This document shows, piece after piece, positions 7,124 through 14,319 of a stretch of DNA of 21,458 nucleotides; position 1 is the stretch's first letter; the number at the start of each line of letters is the position of its first letter. The notes beneath the pieces were generated by a model. That model saw only the letters and a program-made list of their open reading frames with translations. It ran no database searches and had not been told where the DNA came from. Source of the DNA: F1-60-MAGs163 sp046091165. GTDB lineage: Bacteria > Actinomycetota > Thermoleophilia > Solirubrobacterales > Solirubrobacteraceae. Location: assembly GCA_046091165.1 (NCBI GenBank), contig JBJTBE010000093.1, positions 1-21,458 of the forward strand, given 5' to 3'. The translations under genes were made by a program, and so were the position numbers.

Positions 7124-7205
7124 GGGGGGATGCCCGAGTGGTTAAAGGGGACGGGCTGTAAACCCGTTGGCTCTGCCTACGCAGGTTCGAATCCTGCTCC
7201 CCCCA
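7124..7205 (+). tRNA. tRNA-Tyr (anticodon GTA)
   Basis: An 82-nt class II tRNA. Acceptor stem GGGGGGA (7124-7130) pairs with TCCCCCC (7198-7204), with discriminator A at 7205. The anticodon stem ACGGG/CCCGT encloses the loop CTGTAAA with GTA at 7158-7160. A long variable arm (about 13 nt) and the T-arm GCAGG-TTCGAAT-CCTGC complete it. CCA is not encoded. It has its own TACAAT promoter. Confidence 0.95.
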
Positions 7206-7216
7206 TCGGCCGGCGG

Positions 7217-8542
7217 TCAGCCGGTGAACGGCTCGACGCCGGCCAGGTAGAGCCACCAGCCGCCGAGCAGGACGGTCAGCGTCGCCGCCACGGGCAAAAG
7301 CACCCGGCCCTCACGGATTCGTCCCAGGGCCACGGCGGCCAGGACGGCGAAGCCGGGAATCGCCGGGTAGAGGTACCTGGGGAGGAAGAAGTCCCAGTTG
7401 GCGGCCTGGAGGGCGATCGCCATCCAGGCGATCCCGACCAGCACCGGCAGCGCGAGGAGGCCCAGGAGGCGGTTTCGCCGCGAGGCCGGCTTCAGGGTCA
7501 GCACCCCGGCCGGCACGCCGAGGACGATCGCCAGGCCGACGATTCCCGCCACGAGGCGCCGGGAGGCGGGCAGGAACCACGACCACCACTCTTCGGCCAG
7601 CGGCGCGCGGGTCAGCACCACCAGGCGGGAGGGAATGTCGGCCACGCCCCACCGTTCGCCCCTGGGGTTCAGGTACGGCTCCTGCATCTCACGAACGATC
7701 GACGAGGCGGTCAGCGAGCCGTAGCGGTCGAGGTTCGAGGCCAGCCAGGGAGCGATCATGAGGGCCGGTATCGCCACGACCCCGAGGGCGGTCAGCGCCC
7801 GGGTGCGCCCGGGGATCGACGGGTCGCGCAGGACGATCCAGAGGGCCAGGGCCAGGCCGGGCAGGAAGGTGACGATGCTCAGGCGGGTCAGCAGGCCGAG
7901 GCCGAAGACCAGGGCGGCCAGCAGCAGCAACCGCGGGCTGCGGTCGCGCCAGGCAAGCCAGAGGACGAGGGTCAGCGCTATCCCCAGCACGAACTCCAGC
8001 CCCGCGTTGGAGAAGGTCACCGTTCGCAGGACCACGCCGGTCCAGAGGAAGACGGTCAGCGCCAGCGCGTAACGGAGCGCCGGTTCCTCACCGGGCTCGC
8101 ATACCGCCCGCACCAGCCGCCAGAGCAGCCAGGCGCCGAAGAAGAGCAGCCCGAGGCCCAGGACGCGCAGCAGCCTCAGCTTCAGCACGTAGTCGGAGCC
8201 GCCGGCCAGGAAGACCGGCGCCGCGAGCACGTAGACAAGGGGTGGCTGGAAGGCCTCGTAGCTGTATCCGCCCAGCCCGCGTTCGCGACGGTCGAGCCTG
8301 CCGGGCTCCGGGTAGGTGCCCTCATAGATCGCCTCGGCCTGCGGACTGATCAGCTCCGATCCCAGCAGCGGCAGCCGGCCCTCCTCGGCGACGCTTTGCA
8401 CGTAGCTGTAGTGGGCCGCCTCGTCGCCGGTGAAGCGCGGCAGCGAGAAGACGGTCGCCAGGCCGGCGACGGTGATGATCGCGAGCTGGACGGCAATCAG
8501 AGCCCTTACCGGGGTGATCCGCTGGCGCAGGGCCGACTCCAC
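7217..8542 (-). CDS. GT-C fold polytopic membrane protein, probable lipid-linked-sugar glycosyltransferase
   Basis: A 441-residue protein with about ten to twelve hydrophobic helices. After the first helix the loop contains GDEAAHYSYVQ (D40, E41), the acidic pair expected for the catalytic Asp of GT-C enzymes. Further on lie EAFQPPLVYVL (QPP at 99-101) and, near the C-terminus, NWDFFLPRYLYPAIPG. This layout matches the ArnT/PMT/DUF2142-like group, which moves sugars from polyprenyl phosphate to extracytoplasmic acceptors. Donor and acceptor cannot be named. The GTG start is supported by TATGGT 6 nt upstream. It is divergent from the aquaporin gene by 68 bp, and its stop lies 12 nt from tRNA-Tyr. 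Confidence 0.78.
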   Translation of the reverse strand: MESALRQRITPVRALIAVQLAIITVAGLATVFSLPRFTGDEAAHYSYVQSVAEEGRLPLLGSELISPQAEAIYEGTYPEPGRLDRRERGLGGYSYEAFQPPLVYVLAAPVFLAGGSDYVLKLRLLRVLGLGLLFFGAWLLWRLVRAVCEPGEEPALRYALALTVFLWTGVVLRTVTFSNAGLEFVLGIALTLVLWLAWRDRSPRLLLLAALVFGLGLLTRLSIVTFLPGLALALWIVLRDPSIPGRTRALTALGVVAIPALMIAPWLASNLDRYGSLTASSIVREMQEPYLNPRGERWGVADIPSRLVVLTRAPLAEEWWSWFLPASRRLVAGIVGLAIVLGVPAGVLTLKPASRRNRLLGLLALPVLVGIAWMAIALQAANWDFFLPRYLYPAIPGFAVLAAVALGRIREGRVLLPVAATLTVLLGGWWLYLAGVEPFTG

Positions 8543-8548
8543 GCGGCG

Positions 8549-8554
8549 ACCATA
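8549..8554 (-). promoter_or_regulatory. Leaderless-type -10 (TATGGT) of the GT-C gene
   Basis: On the minus strand TATGGT is followed by exactly 6 nt and GTG at 8542. Confidence 0.5.
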
Positions 8555-8610
8555 TTGGGCGCCGCGGAGGCGCGCCGGGTTCTATCCGCAGGCTCTGGTT
8601 CGCTGGCCAC

Positions 8611-9507
8611 GTGGCCGGGGAGAGCGCGGGAAAGAAGCCGGGTCCCAGGAAGCCGGAACCCGAGAAGCAGGACCCCAGGAAGCCGGACGACTCCCGCAAC
8701 GCCTGGCTCTCCCTCGAGTACCCGGCGATGGGCGACTTCGACGACCCCAAGCTGGAGTGGCGCCGGCTCTTCGCCGAGTTCCTCGGGACCTTCTTCCTCG
8801 TCCTGGTGGCCGCCGGGGCCGGCCTGCTCCACGTTTCCAACGGCGACCAGGTGTCGCTGGCGGCCGCGGTGGTGGCACCGGGCCTGATGGTGATGGCGAT
8901 CATCCTCTTCATGGGGGCGGTCTCCGGAGCGCACCTGAATCCCGGCGTCTCGCTCGCCTTTGCCCTGCGGCGCGACTTTCCCTGGCGCCGGGTCCCCGGA
9001 TACATCCTTGCCCAGCTGGTCGGGGCGGTCATCGCGGCGCTCTTCCTCTACGCGGTCTTCGGCGACGCGGGGAACCTCGGCACCACGACCCCGGGAACGG
9101 GGTTCCAGCCCTGGCAGGCCCTGCTGATCGAGGCGGTGCTCACCTTCGGCCTGGTCAGCGTGATCCTCGGCACCTCGTCAGGGGCCCAGAACGTGGGCGC
9201 GCTCGGGGCCATGGCCGTCGGCGGCTACATCGCGCTCGCCGGCCTCTGGGGGGCGCCGGTCAGCGGCGCCTCGATGAATACCGCCCGTTCCTTCGGCCCG
9301 GCGCTGGTCTCCGGCGACTTCAGCTCCTTCTGGGTCTACGTCGCCGGCCCCCTGGCCGGGATGCTGCTGGCGGTGGGCTGCGCGTTCATCCTGCGGGGCG
9401 CCGGGGGCAGCCAGGTCTCGCTCCTGGCCGGCTCCGGACGGCTGGGCACCAAGGCTCGCCGGCGCGAGGAGCAGGAGGCTGAGATGGACGCCGAGATGGG
9501 GCCCTGA
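8611..9507 (+). CDS. MIP-family aquaporin/glycerol channel with variant NPA motifs
   Basis: A 298-residue membrane channel of the major intrinsic protein family. A hydrophilic Lys/Pro-rich N-terminal extension of about 45 residues contains an imperfect repeat (GPRKPEPEK and DPRKPDD). It is followed by six helices and the two half-helix loops. The first loop reads SGAHLNPGVSLAFALR (NPG, residues 110-112), the second SGASMNTARSFGPAL (NTA, 223-225). Both differ from NPA, but each keeps the pore Asn, and the Arg of the selectivity filter follows NTA. The C-terminus is charged (RRREEQEAEMDAEMGP). The GTG start at 8611 is the first available; a start at an internal ATG (residue 40) would remove the extension. 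Water, glycerol or another small neutral solute is possible. Confidence 0.88.
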   Translation: MAGESAGKKPGPRKPEPEKQDPRKPDDSRNAWLSLEYPAMGDFDDPKLEWRRLFAEFLGTFFLVLVAAGAGLLHVSNGDQVSLAAAVVAPGLMVMAIILFMGAVSGAHLNPGVSLAFALRRDFPWRRVPGYILAQLVGAVIAALFLYAVFGDAGNLGTTTPGTGFQPWQALLIEAVLTFGLVSVILGTSSGAQNVGALGAMAVGGYIALAGLWGAPVSGASMNTARSFGPALVSGDFSSFWVYVAGPLAGMLLAVGCAFILRGAGGSQVSLLAGSGRLGTKARRREEQEAEMDAEMGP

Positions 9508-9574
9508 CCGGGGCCTGGGCACCGCACCGGGCCAGGCGGCGCTTTCCGCGGGCGGGTGCGGAAGAATGGCTGCC

Positions 9575-10093
9575 ATGAAGAGGCCGGTCCTTGCCCTCGT
9601 GGCCATCAGCGCGCTGGCGGCGCCTGCCGCAGCGCCCACCGCCGAGCCGGCTCCCGCTCCCGGCACCTCGGCCAACGGCTCGCTGGTGCCCCAGGGCTCG
9701 ATCCGTGGAGTCAAGGTCGGGATGACCGTGGCCCAGGTCCGTGAGCGCCTCGGCACTCCCGCCAGCGACCGGCCGACCCGTCACCCGATCCTCGGCCTCA
9801 CCCGCACCCTTCGCTACGGCCAGCTCACCGTCAGCTTCGACGGGCGGGCATCCACCTCGCCGGCGACCGCGGTCATGACCGAGAGCCGCGCCGACCGCAC
9901 GGCGGCCGGCCTGGGGGTCGGCTCCAGCGAGCGTCAGCTGCGCGCCGGCATCAAGGGGCTGCGGTGTGAGACCAGCCTCGGATACCGGACCTGCACCCTG
10001 GGCGTGCTGCGCCCCGGGCGCCTGGTCACCGATTTCTCGCTCACCAGCGCGGGCCGGGTAAAGCGGGTCACCCTCGGCCGGGTGATCGACTGA
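9575..10093 (+). CDS. Secreted protein with two BamE/SmpA-like repeats
   Basis: A 172-residue protein from ATG 9575; an ATG three codons earlier (9566) is also possible. The N-terminus is a cleavable signal peptide (MKRPVLALVAISALAAPAAA). Two copies of a BamE-like motif follow: IRGVKVGMTVAQVRERLGTP at residues 43-62 and AGLGVGSSERQLRAGIKGLR at about 111-130. The second ends in a Cys131/Cys140 pair that probably forms a disulfide. Similar actinobacterial secreted proteins are uncharacterised; resemblance to the outer-membrane assembly lipoprotein BamE is only of fold and motif. An AAGAAT stretch 7 nt before ATG 9575 may be a weak -10. Confidence 0.72.
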   Translation: MKRPVLALVAISALAAPAAAPTAEPAPAPGTSANGSLVPQGSIRGVKVGMTVAQVRERLGTPASDRPTRHPILGLTRTLRYGQLTVSFDGRASTSPATAVMTESRADRTAAGLGVGSSERQLRAGIKGLRCETSLGYRTCTLGVLRPGRLVTDFSLTSAGRVKRVTLGRVID

Positions 10094-10129
10094 CGGCGCG
10101 CAGCTTGCGCCCCCGGGAACAGCGGCTGC

Positions 10130-10135
10130 TATCAA
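10130..10135 (+). promoter_or_regulatory. Candidate -10 (TATCAA) of the FKBP lipoprotein gene
   Basis: TATCAA lies 7 nt before ATG 10143, implying a leader of about 1 nt. A TTGCGC at 10105-10110 could be a -35 with a 19-nt spacer. Confidence 0.35.
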
Positions 10136-10142
10136 CTCTCCC

Positions 10143-10733
10143 ATGCGTAACCGACTCCTCGTACTGATCGTTCCCGCCCTGGCCGCCGGCCTGGTGCTCT
10201 CCGGCTGCGGCTCGTCCCAGAGCGCCGCCGACAAGGCCGCCGAGCAGGCGGCCGAGCAGGAGAAGAACCCGCCGACCATCTCCGACCCGGAGGTCCCGGT
10301 GCCCAAGGCCGAGAAGGTCGAGCCCGGACCCGGCGAGGGCGACATCAACACCAAGCCGAAGATTCCCGCCCAGGAGGGTCCGGCCCCGACCGAGCTGATC
10401 GCCCAGGACGTGATCGTCGGCACCGGCAAGGAGGCAGGCAGCGGCGACAAGGTCAGCGTCCAGTACGTCGGCGTCCTCTTCGCCGGCGGCGAGGAGTTCG
10501 ACACCTCGTGGACCAGCGACACCGAGGCCGGGGACCCGTTCGAGTTCACCCTCGGCTCCGGCCAGGTCATCGCCGGGTGGGATCAGGGGGTCGTCGGCAT
10601 GAAGGAGGGCGGCCGGCGCCGGCTGCTGATTCCCGCCGACCTGGCCTACGGCGCCGCAGGCAGCCCGCCCAAGATCCCGGCCGATGCCGCGCTGGTCTTC
10701 GACGTCGACCTCAAGAAGGTCTCCGGCGGCTGA
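10143..10733 (+). CDS. FKBP-type peptidyl-prolyl isomerase lipoprotein
   Basis: A 196-residue surface lipoprotein. The signal ends in lipobox LSGC, with Cys22 lipidated. A disordered linker rich in Ala, Glu, Lys and Pro (about residues 23-82) leads to an FKBP domain (about 84-194). The domain carries the expected active-site residues: Y108 in VQYVGVL, F119-D120 in EEFDTSW, F133, V142-I143 and W146 in GQVIAGWDQGVVGMKEGGRR, Y169 in LAYGAAG, and F186. It should catalyse proline cis-trans isomerisation of exported proteins outside the membrane. There is no Shine-Dalgarno, and the transcript is probably near-leaderless. The deacetylase gene follows after 18 nt and may be in the same transcript. 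Confidence 0.92.
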   Translation: MRNRLLVLIVPALAAGLVLSGCGSSQSAADKAAEQAAEQEKNPPTISDPEVPVPKAEKVEPGPGEGDINTKPKIPAQEGPAPTELIAQDVIVGTGKEAGSGDKVSVQYVGVLFAGGEEFDTSWTSDTEAGDPFEFTLGSGQVIAGWDQGVVGMKEGGRRRLLIPADLAYGAAGSPPKIPADAALVFDVDLKKVSGG

Positions 10734-10751
10734 GCGGGAAGTGGTGGCGGG

Positions 10752-11966
10752 GTGCGCCTCTCTGTTGCGATAGCCGCCGGGCTCGCGCTGCTGGTCGCGG
10801 CGCCTGTGGCCTCGGCGGCCACCCGGGCCGGCGGCAGCTGGCAGGCGGTTGCGCCGGAGGGCGGCGCCCTGGACCTCTCCGCCGTCTCCTTCGGCCAGGA
10901 CGAGCGTGAACTGGTCTTCAGGGCGAAGTCCCGCCAGCCGCTCACCCATTCGCTGCTGTCCTCCAGCGGCGGCGGTGAGATCTGCCTCGCGGTCGATCCC
11001 CGGTCCGGCAATCCCCGCCGCGTCTGCCTCAGCCGGGAGTCGGGGCGCTGGCAGGTGAAGTGGTCCGGGCGCGCGGTGGAGGCGAAGGTGACCCAGCCGC
11101 GGGCCACCGAGCTCGAGGTGCGCTTCCGGCCCGGGGAGGCCGGGCTGAGGAACGGTGCGGTCCGGTGGAGCGTCTTTGCGCGGGCCGCCGGCTGCGTGAG
11201 CATCATGGGCCTGGGCGGCAGGGTCGACGGCCCGGCGGTGCGCCTGGGCGCCGAGCCCGAACTCCCCTGCGCCCACCAGCTGCCCCGCACCGGCACCTAC
11301 GACGGGCGGGTGTACGACGTGAAGGTCAGTGGCTGCGTGGCGACCGGGCCGGCCCAGGTGAGCCGCGGGCCGAAGGTCAACCGGGTCGCCCTGACCTACG
11401 ACGACGGCCCTGCCGTCCTGACCGCCTCGTTCATGGCGAAGCTCAGGTCGCTGGGCGTGCCGGCCACCTTCTTCGTGATCGGCCAGCAGGTGTCTGGACG
11501 TGCGGCCCTGGTGCGCCAGATGCTCGCCGACGGCCACATGGTGGCCAACCACTCGTGGAGCCACCCGAACATGTCGGCCGGCGGCCCGGGGGCCAGCTCC
11601 CAGCTGAGCAGCACCAACGCGGCGATCCGCAGGGCGACCGGTTTCACCCCCTGCCTCTTCCGCCCGCCCTACGGCGGCACCGGGGCCGACCTGGTGCGCC
11701 GGACGCGGGCCCAGGGAATGACCTCGGTCCTGTGGAGCGTCGACCCGCTCGACTGGCGCGCCCCGGGAACCGGCTCGATCGTCTCCCGCGTGGTCTCCGG
11801 AGCCGGGCCGGGCGCGATCATCCTCTCGCACGACGGTGGTGGCCCGCGCGGGCAGACGCTCGCCGCGCTGCCCGGCATCGTGAAGGGCCTTAAGCGCAAG
11901 GGCTACGACTTCGTCACGGTCAACGAGCTGCTCGGCTATCGCGAAAAGCTCTCGCTCGTTCGCTGA
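10752..11966 (+). CDS. Secreted polysaccharide deacetylase (NodB domain)
   Basis: A 404-residue exported protein: signal peptide (MRLSVAIAAGLALLVAAPVASA), an N-terminal region of about 170 residues with no family I recognise (four cysteines, beta-rich look), then a NodB homology domain at about 205-395. All carbohydrate-esterase 4 motifs are present: TYDDGP (215-220) with the catalytic base and metal Asp, HSWSH (267-271) with the metal His residues, RPPYG (304-308), DPLDW (331-335) and LSHDGGG (358-364) with the second catalytic His. It probably removes acetyl groups from peptidoglycan or another N-acetylated wall glycan. The GTG start is 18 nt after the FKBP stop, suggesting co-transcription. 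The exact substrate is unknown. Confidence 0.92.
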   Translation: MRLSVAIAAGLALLVAAPVASAATRAGGSWQAVAPEGGALDLSAVSFGQDERELVFRAKSRQPLTHSLLSSSGGGEICLAVDPRSGNPRRVCLSRESGRWQVKWSGRAVEAKVTQPRATELEVRFRPGEAGLRNGAVRWSVFARAAGCVSIMGLGGRVDGPAVRLGAEPELPCAHQLPRTGTYDGRVYDVKVSGCVATGPAQVSRGPKVNRVALTYDDGPAVLTASFMAKLRSLGVPATFFVIGQQVSGRAALVRQMLADGHMVANHSWSHPNMSAGGPGASSQLSSTNAAIRRATGFTPCLFRPPYGGTGADLVRRTRAQGMTSVLWSVDPLDWRAPGTGSIVSRVVSGAGPGAIILSHDGGGPRGQTLAALPGIVKGLKRKGYDFVTVNELLGYREKLSLVR

Positions 11967-11981
11967 GCGCCCGCCGGGGGC

Positions 11982-11987
11982 TAACGT
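11982..11987 (+). promoter_or_regulatory. Near-leaderless -10 (TAACGT) of the SDR gene
   Basis: TAACGT is followed by 7 nt and GTG 11995, predicting a leader of about 1 nt. Confidence 0.45.
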
Positions 11988-11994
11988 CACGGCC

Positions 11995-12975
11995 GTGATC
12001 CGCGGCGCTGCCGACTCCCTCCTGGACTTTTCCGTCCTCCCGGGCTACTCGCGGGTCGGCTGGGAGGCGCGCCGGGCGCTCGGCCTCCTCGACCCGGTCG
12101 ACCGGGACCTCTCGGGCCGGGTCTGCGTCGTGACCGGCGCCACCGGCGGCCTGGGCCTGGAGGCCGCCGGCCAGCTGGCGGAGCTGGGGGCGACCCTCGT
12201 GCTGGTCGGGCGCAGCGAGGAGCGGCTCGCCGGCGCCCACGACGCCGTGGCGCACCGTGCGGCCGGCGAGGCCCGGGTGGAGACGGTGGTGATCGACCTC
12301 GGCTCGCTGGAGTCGGTCCGCCACGGGGCCGGGGTCATCCTCGAGTTCCACCCCGAGATCCACGCCCTGGTCAACAACGCCGGCGTCCTGCTCGGCTCCC
12401 GGCAGGAGTCGGTGGACGGCTTCGAGCTGACCTTCGCCACCAACGTCCTGGGCCCGTTCCTCCTGACCGAGCTGCTCCTCGGCGCCCTGGAGGCCGGCGC
12501 CGAAGCCTCCGGCGAGCCGTCGAGGATCGTGAGCGTCTCCTCCGGCGGCATGTACACGGCCGGCGTCGATCTCTCCGACCTGCAGTCGGGGCGTGACTCC
12601 GGCTGGTCGGGAAGCACCGTCTACGCGCGGACCAAGCGGATGCAGCTGATGGTCACCGAGGTATGGGCCCGCCGGCTGGCGGCCAGCGGCATCACCGCCA
12701 ACGCGATGCACCCCGGCTGGGCCGACACCCCCGGCGTCCAGGACTCGCTGCCGGCCTTCCACCGCCTGATGGGGCCGGTGCTGCGCAGCCCGGCCGAGGG
12801 CGCCGACACGATCACCTGGCTGGTCGCCGACCCGGGCGTAGGCGCGACCAGTGGCGCCTTCTGGCACGACCGGCGCCGACGTGCCACCTCGAGGCTGCCG
12901 GGCACGCGGCCGGAGCCCGGAGACGAAGAGCGCCTCGTGGCCGAGCTGCGCCGGCTCAGCGGGCTGGACCGGTAA
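11995..12975 (+). CDS. Short-chain dehydrogenase/reductase, DHRS12-like
   Basis: A 326-residue NAD(P)-dependent oxidoreductase. The Rossmann glycine motif TGATGGLG is at 47-54, NNAG at 127-130, the catalytic Ser in VSVSSGG (about 182-183), and Tyr/Lys in YARTK (Y210, K214). It has about 40 residues before the Rossmann domain (FSVLPGYSRVGWEARR) and a C-terminal stretch, FWHDRRRRATSRLPGTR. Both ends resemble eukaryotic and bacterial DHRS12-type dehydrogenases, whose C-terminus has a similar F-x-D-R-x(3)-T/S-x-R/H-L-P pattern. The substrate is unknown, possibly a lipid or steroid-like alcohol or ketone. A near-leaderless promoter supports GTG 11995. It is convergent with the 3D-domain gene across about 18 bp. 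Confidence 0.85.
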   Translation: MIRGAADSLLDFSVLPGYSRVGWEARRALGLLDPVDRDLSGRVCVVTGATGGLGLEAAGQLAELGATLVLVGRSEERLAGAHDAVAHRAAGEARVETVVIDLGSLESVRHGAGVILEFHPEIHALVNNAGVLLGSRQESVDGFELTFATNVLGPFLLTELLLGALEAGAEASGEPSRIVSVSSGGMYTAGVDLSDLQSGRDSGWSGSTVYARTKRMQLMVTEVWARRLAASGITANAMHPGWADTPGVQDSLPAFHRLMGPVLRSPAEGADTITWLVADPGVGATSGAFWHDRRRRATSRLPGTRPEPGDEERLVAELRRLSGLDR

Positions 12976-12993
12976 CCGCAGCGCCCGGCCGGC

Positions 12994-13764
12994 TCAGCAG
13001 GAGCGGCCGGCGTACGACTTGACCAGCTTCTGGGGGACGACGCGGATCGTTGCTCCGTTCCGCGTGGTCCCCGTGCGGTCGGAGGGCGGGGGCCGGAAGA
13101 CGTCGATGTGGCGGCCCCTGATCGCCCCGCCGGTGTCGTCGGCGCAGAACCAGCCGGTGCCGTTACGGCTCTTGAGCGCGCCGATGTAGACCAGGCTGCC
13201 GTAGGGGATGAGCGACGGGTCGACGGCGACGCTGCCCCAGTAGGTGAGGGCTCGCCCGGAGGCCCCGGTCGGGGCGCCCCTGGCGAAGCGGACCTTCCTC
13301 GCCGGGACGTAGCGCGTGCCGGTGCCGTTGAACCACGAGCGCCCGTTGACCGGTACCTGGTAGGGGAAGGTGAACTGCCCCTTGCTGTTCTTCCAGTAGC
13401 CCTCGGCGCGCCACAGGTAGCTGGAGCCCTGGCCGCTCAGCCAGCCGACGTCGAAACCGGCCACCATCTCGACCGGGCGCCCCTTGAGGTCGATGCCCGC
13501 TCCTTCCATGACCACGCCGCGGCCGGAGTAGAGCCAGTCGACCCGGTGCTCGCTGTTGAGCCCGGGAGCCGGGACCTTGCGCCCGACGAACCAGACCTCG
13601 GGCACCGGGTAGTACTCGGTGATCTTCACGCCGCTCAGGGTCGTGATCTTCTTGAGCGGCGCCGCTCCGGCCCTGGCGGGCAGGAAGAGCAGGGCCACCG
13701 AAGCGAAGGCACAGGCGGCGAGGGCCGCCGCGCGCCCCCGGCTGGCTGTCGGGGAAGACTTCAT
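12994..13764 (-). CDS. Secreted 3D-domain (MltA/RlpA-like double-psi barrel) protein
   Basis: A 256-residue protein from ATG 13764, with signal peptide (through about residue 34, ending LPARAGA). An adjacent GTG at 13767 is possible, but AAAGGA at 13777-13772 is better spaced for the ATG. The C-terminal 3D domain, named for three conserved aspartates, is clear: VAVDPSLIPYGSLVYIG (D182) and FCADDTGGAIRGRHIDVFRP (D210, D221). This domain occurs in lytic murein transglycosylases (MltA) and in actinobacterial and firmicute cell-wall enzymes. The N-terminal 150 residues, with many aromatic residues, are not recognised. A role in peptidoglycan cleavage or remodelling is likely. Cys207 and the terminal Cys256 could form a disulfide. 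Confidence 0.85.
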   Translation of the reverse strand: MKSSPTASRGRAAALAACAFASVALLFLPARAGAAPLKKITTLSGVKITEYYPVPEVWFVGRKVPAPGLNSEHRVDWLYSGRGVVMEGAGIDLKGRPVEMVAGFDVGWLSGQGSSYLWRAEGYWKNSKGQFTFPYQVPVNGRSWFNGTGTRYVPARKVRFARGAPTGASGRALTYWGSVAVDPSLIPYGSLVYIGALKSRNGTGWFCADDTGGAIRGRHIDVFRPPPSDRTGTTRNGATIRVVPQKLVKSYAGRSC

Positions 13765-13771
13765 CACTGCT

Positions 13772-13777
13772 TCCTTT
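13772..13777 (-). promoter_or_regulatory. Shine-Dalgarno AAAGGA for the 3D-domain gene
   Basis: AAAGGA on the minus strand sits 7 nt before ATG 13764 and only 4 nt before GTG 13767, favouring the ATG. A TAGCGT hexamer at 13784-13779 is close upstream, but using it as the -10 would exclude this site from the transcript. Confidence 0.5.
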
Positions 13778-13851
13778 GACGCTAGCGAACCGGGTTCCTG
13801 CGGGCGCCGGTGGGCTGCACGAGGCGGTGCGGCAGGCCTACGGGCCCGCGC

Positions 13852-14307
13852 TCAGGGGTTTCGGGGAACCACGGAATCGCCGACCGCGATGGTGCCGCCG
13901 TCCAGGATCTCGGCGTTCAGGCCGGCCCGGTGGACCATCGCCCGCATGATCCCGGCCCGGCCGGTGTGCTGCTCCAGGTGGCTGCACGGCTCACACAGCT
14001 CCACCCCCCGGCAGCGCACCTCGCCGACGCTGAACTCCTCGCCGACCAGGCCGTTGAGGTCTATTCCCGACGTGGTCAGCTGCCGGCGCGACTCGCCCGG
14101 GACCAGGGCCAGAGACGGATCGGCCTGCGCAACCGCCTCGATCGCCTCGGACTCGATCAGCGTGAGCTGGTTGAGGGGCGGCTGGTCGTCCTGGAAGTAG
14201 CGGTCCCCCTCCAGGCCCTTGCCGGCCACGGCGACCGCCGAGTCGACGGCCACCGGCTCGCCGCCGTGCTCGGCCACGATGTGGATCGTCTCGACGCGCC
14301 CGGCCAC
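13852..14307 (-). CDS. MOSC domain protein
   Basis: A 151-residue single-domain MOSC (molybdenum cofactor sulfurase C-terminal) protein. Signatures are GKGLEGDRYF (29-38), LTLIESEAIEAV (48-59), ESRRQLTTSGIDLNGLVG (72-89) and the Cys-containing GVELCEPCSHLE (101-112, C105 and C108). MOSC proteins bind molybdenum cofactor or carry sulfur on a Cys, usually in detoxifying reductases (YiiM/mARC-like). No other Moco gene is nearby, so the role remains open. The GTG start is supported by TAGCCT exactly 6 nt upstream. That hexamer includes the stop codon of the preceding NUDIX gene (9 nt between genes). Confidence 0.9.
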   Translation of the reverse strand: MAGRVETIHIVAEHGGEPVAVDSAVAVAGKGLEGDRYFQDDQPPLNQLTLIESEAIEAVAQADPSLALVPGESRRQLTTSGIDLNGLVGEEFSVGEVRCRGVELCEPCSHLEQHTGRAGIMRAMVHRAGLNAEILDGGTIAVGDSVVPRNP

Positions 14308-14313
14308 GGGCCA

Positions 14314-14319
14314 AGGCTA
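14314..14319 (-). promoter_or_regulatory. Leaderless-type -10 (TAGCCT) of the MOSC gene, overlapping the NUDIX stop codon
   Basis: The TAG of TAGCCT is the NUDIX stop codon (14319-14317). Six nt later comes GTG 14307. Confidence 0.5.

Noticed and set aside
7130..8887. A 585-codon plus-strand open frame across tRNA-Tyr and the GT-C gene
   Set aside because: It is antisense to a well-supported membrane protein, crosses a tRNA, and is rich in Gln/Gly/Arg/Asp as expected of a GC-rich shadow frame.
10068..11990. A 640-codon minus-strand open frame
   Set aside because: It is antisense to the FKBP and deacetylase genes, whose motifs are complete; its composition is that of a shadow frame.
13768..13851. 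A c-di-AMP (ydaO-type) riboswitch upstream of the 3D-domain wall gene
   Set aside because: Such riboswitches occur before wall-hydrolase genes in actinobacteria, but the 84-nt gap is too short and lacks recognisable structure.
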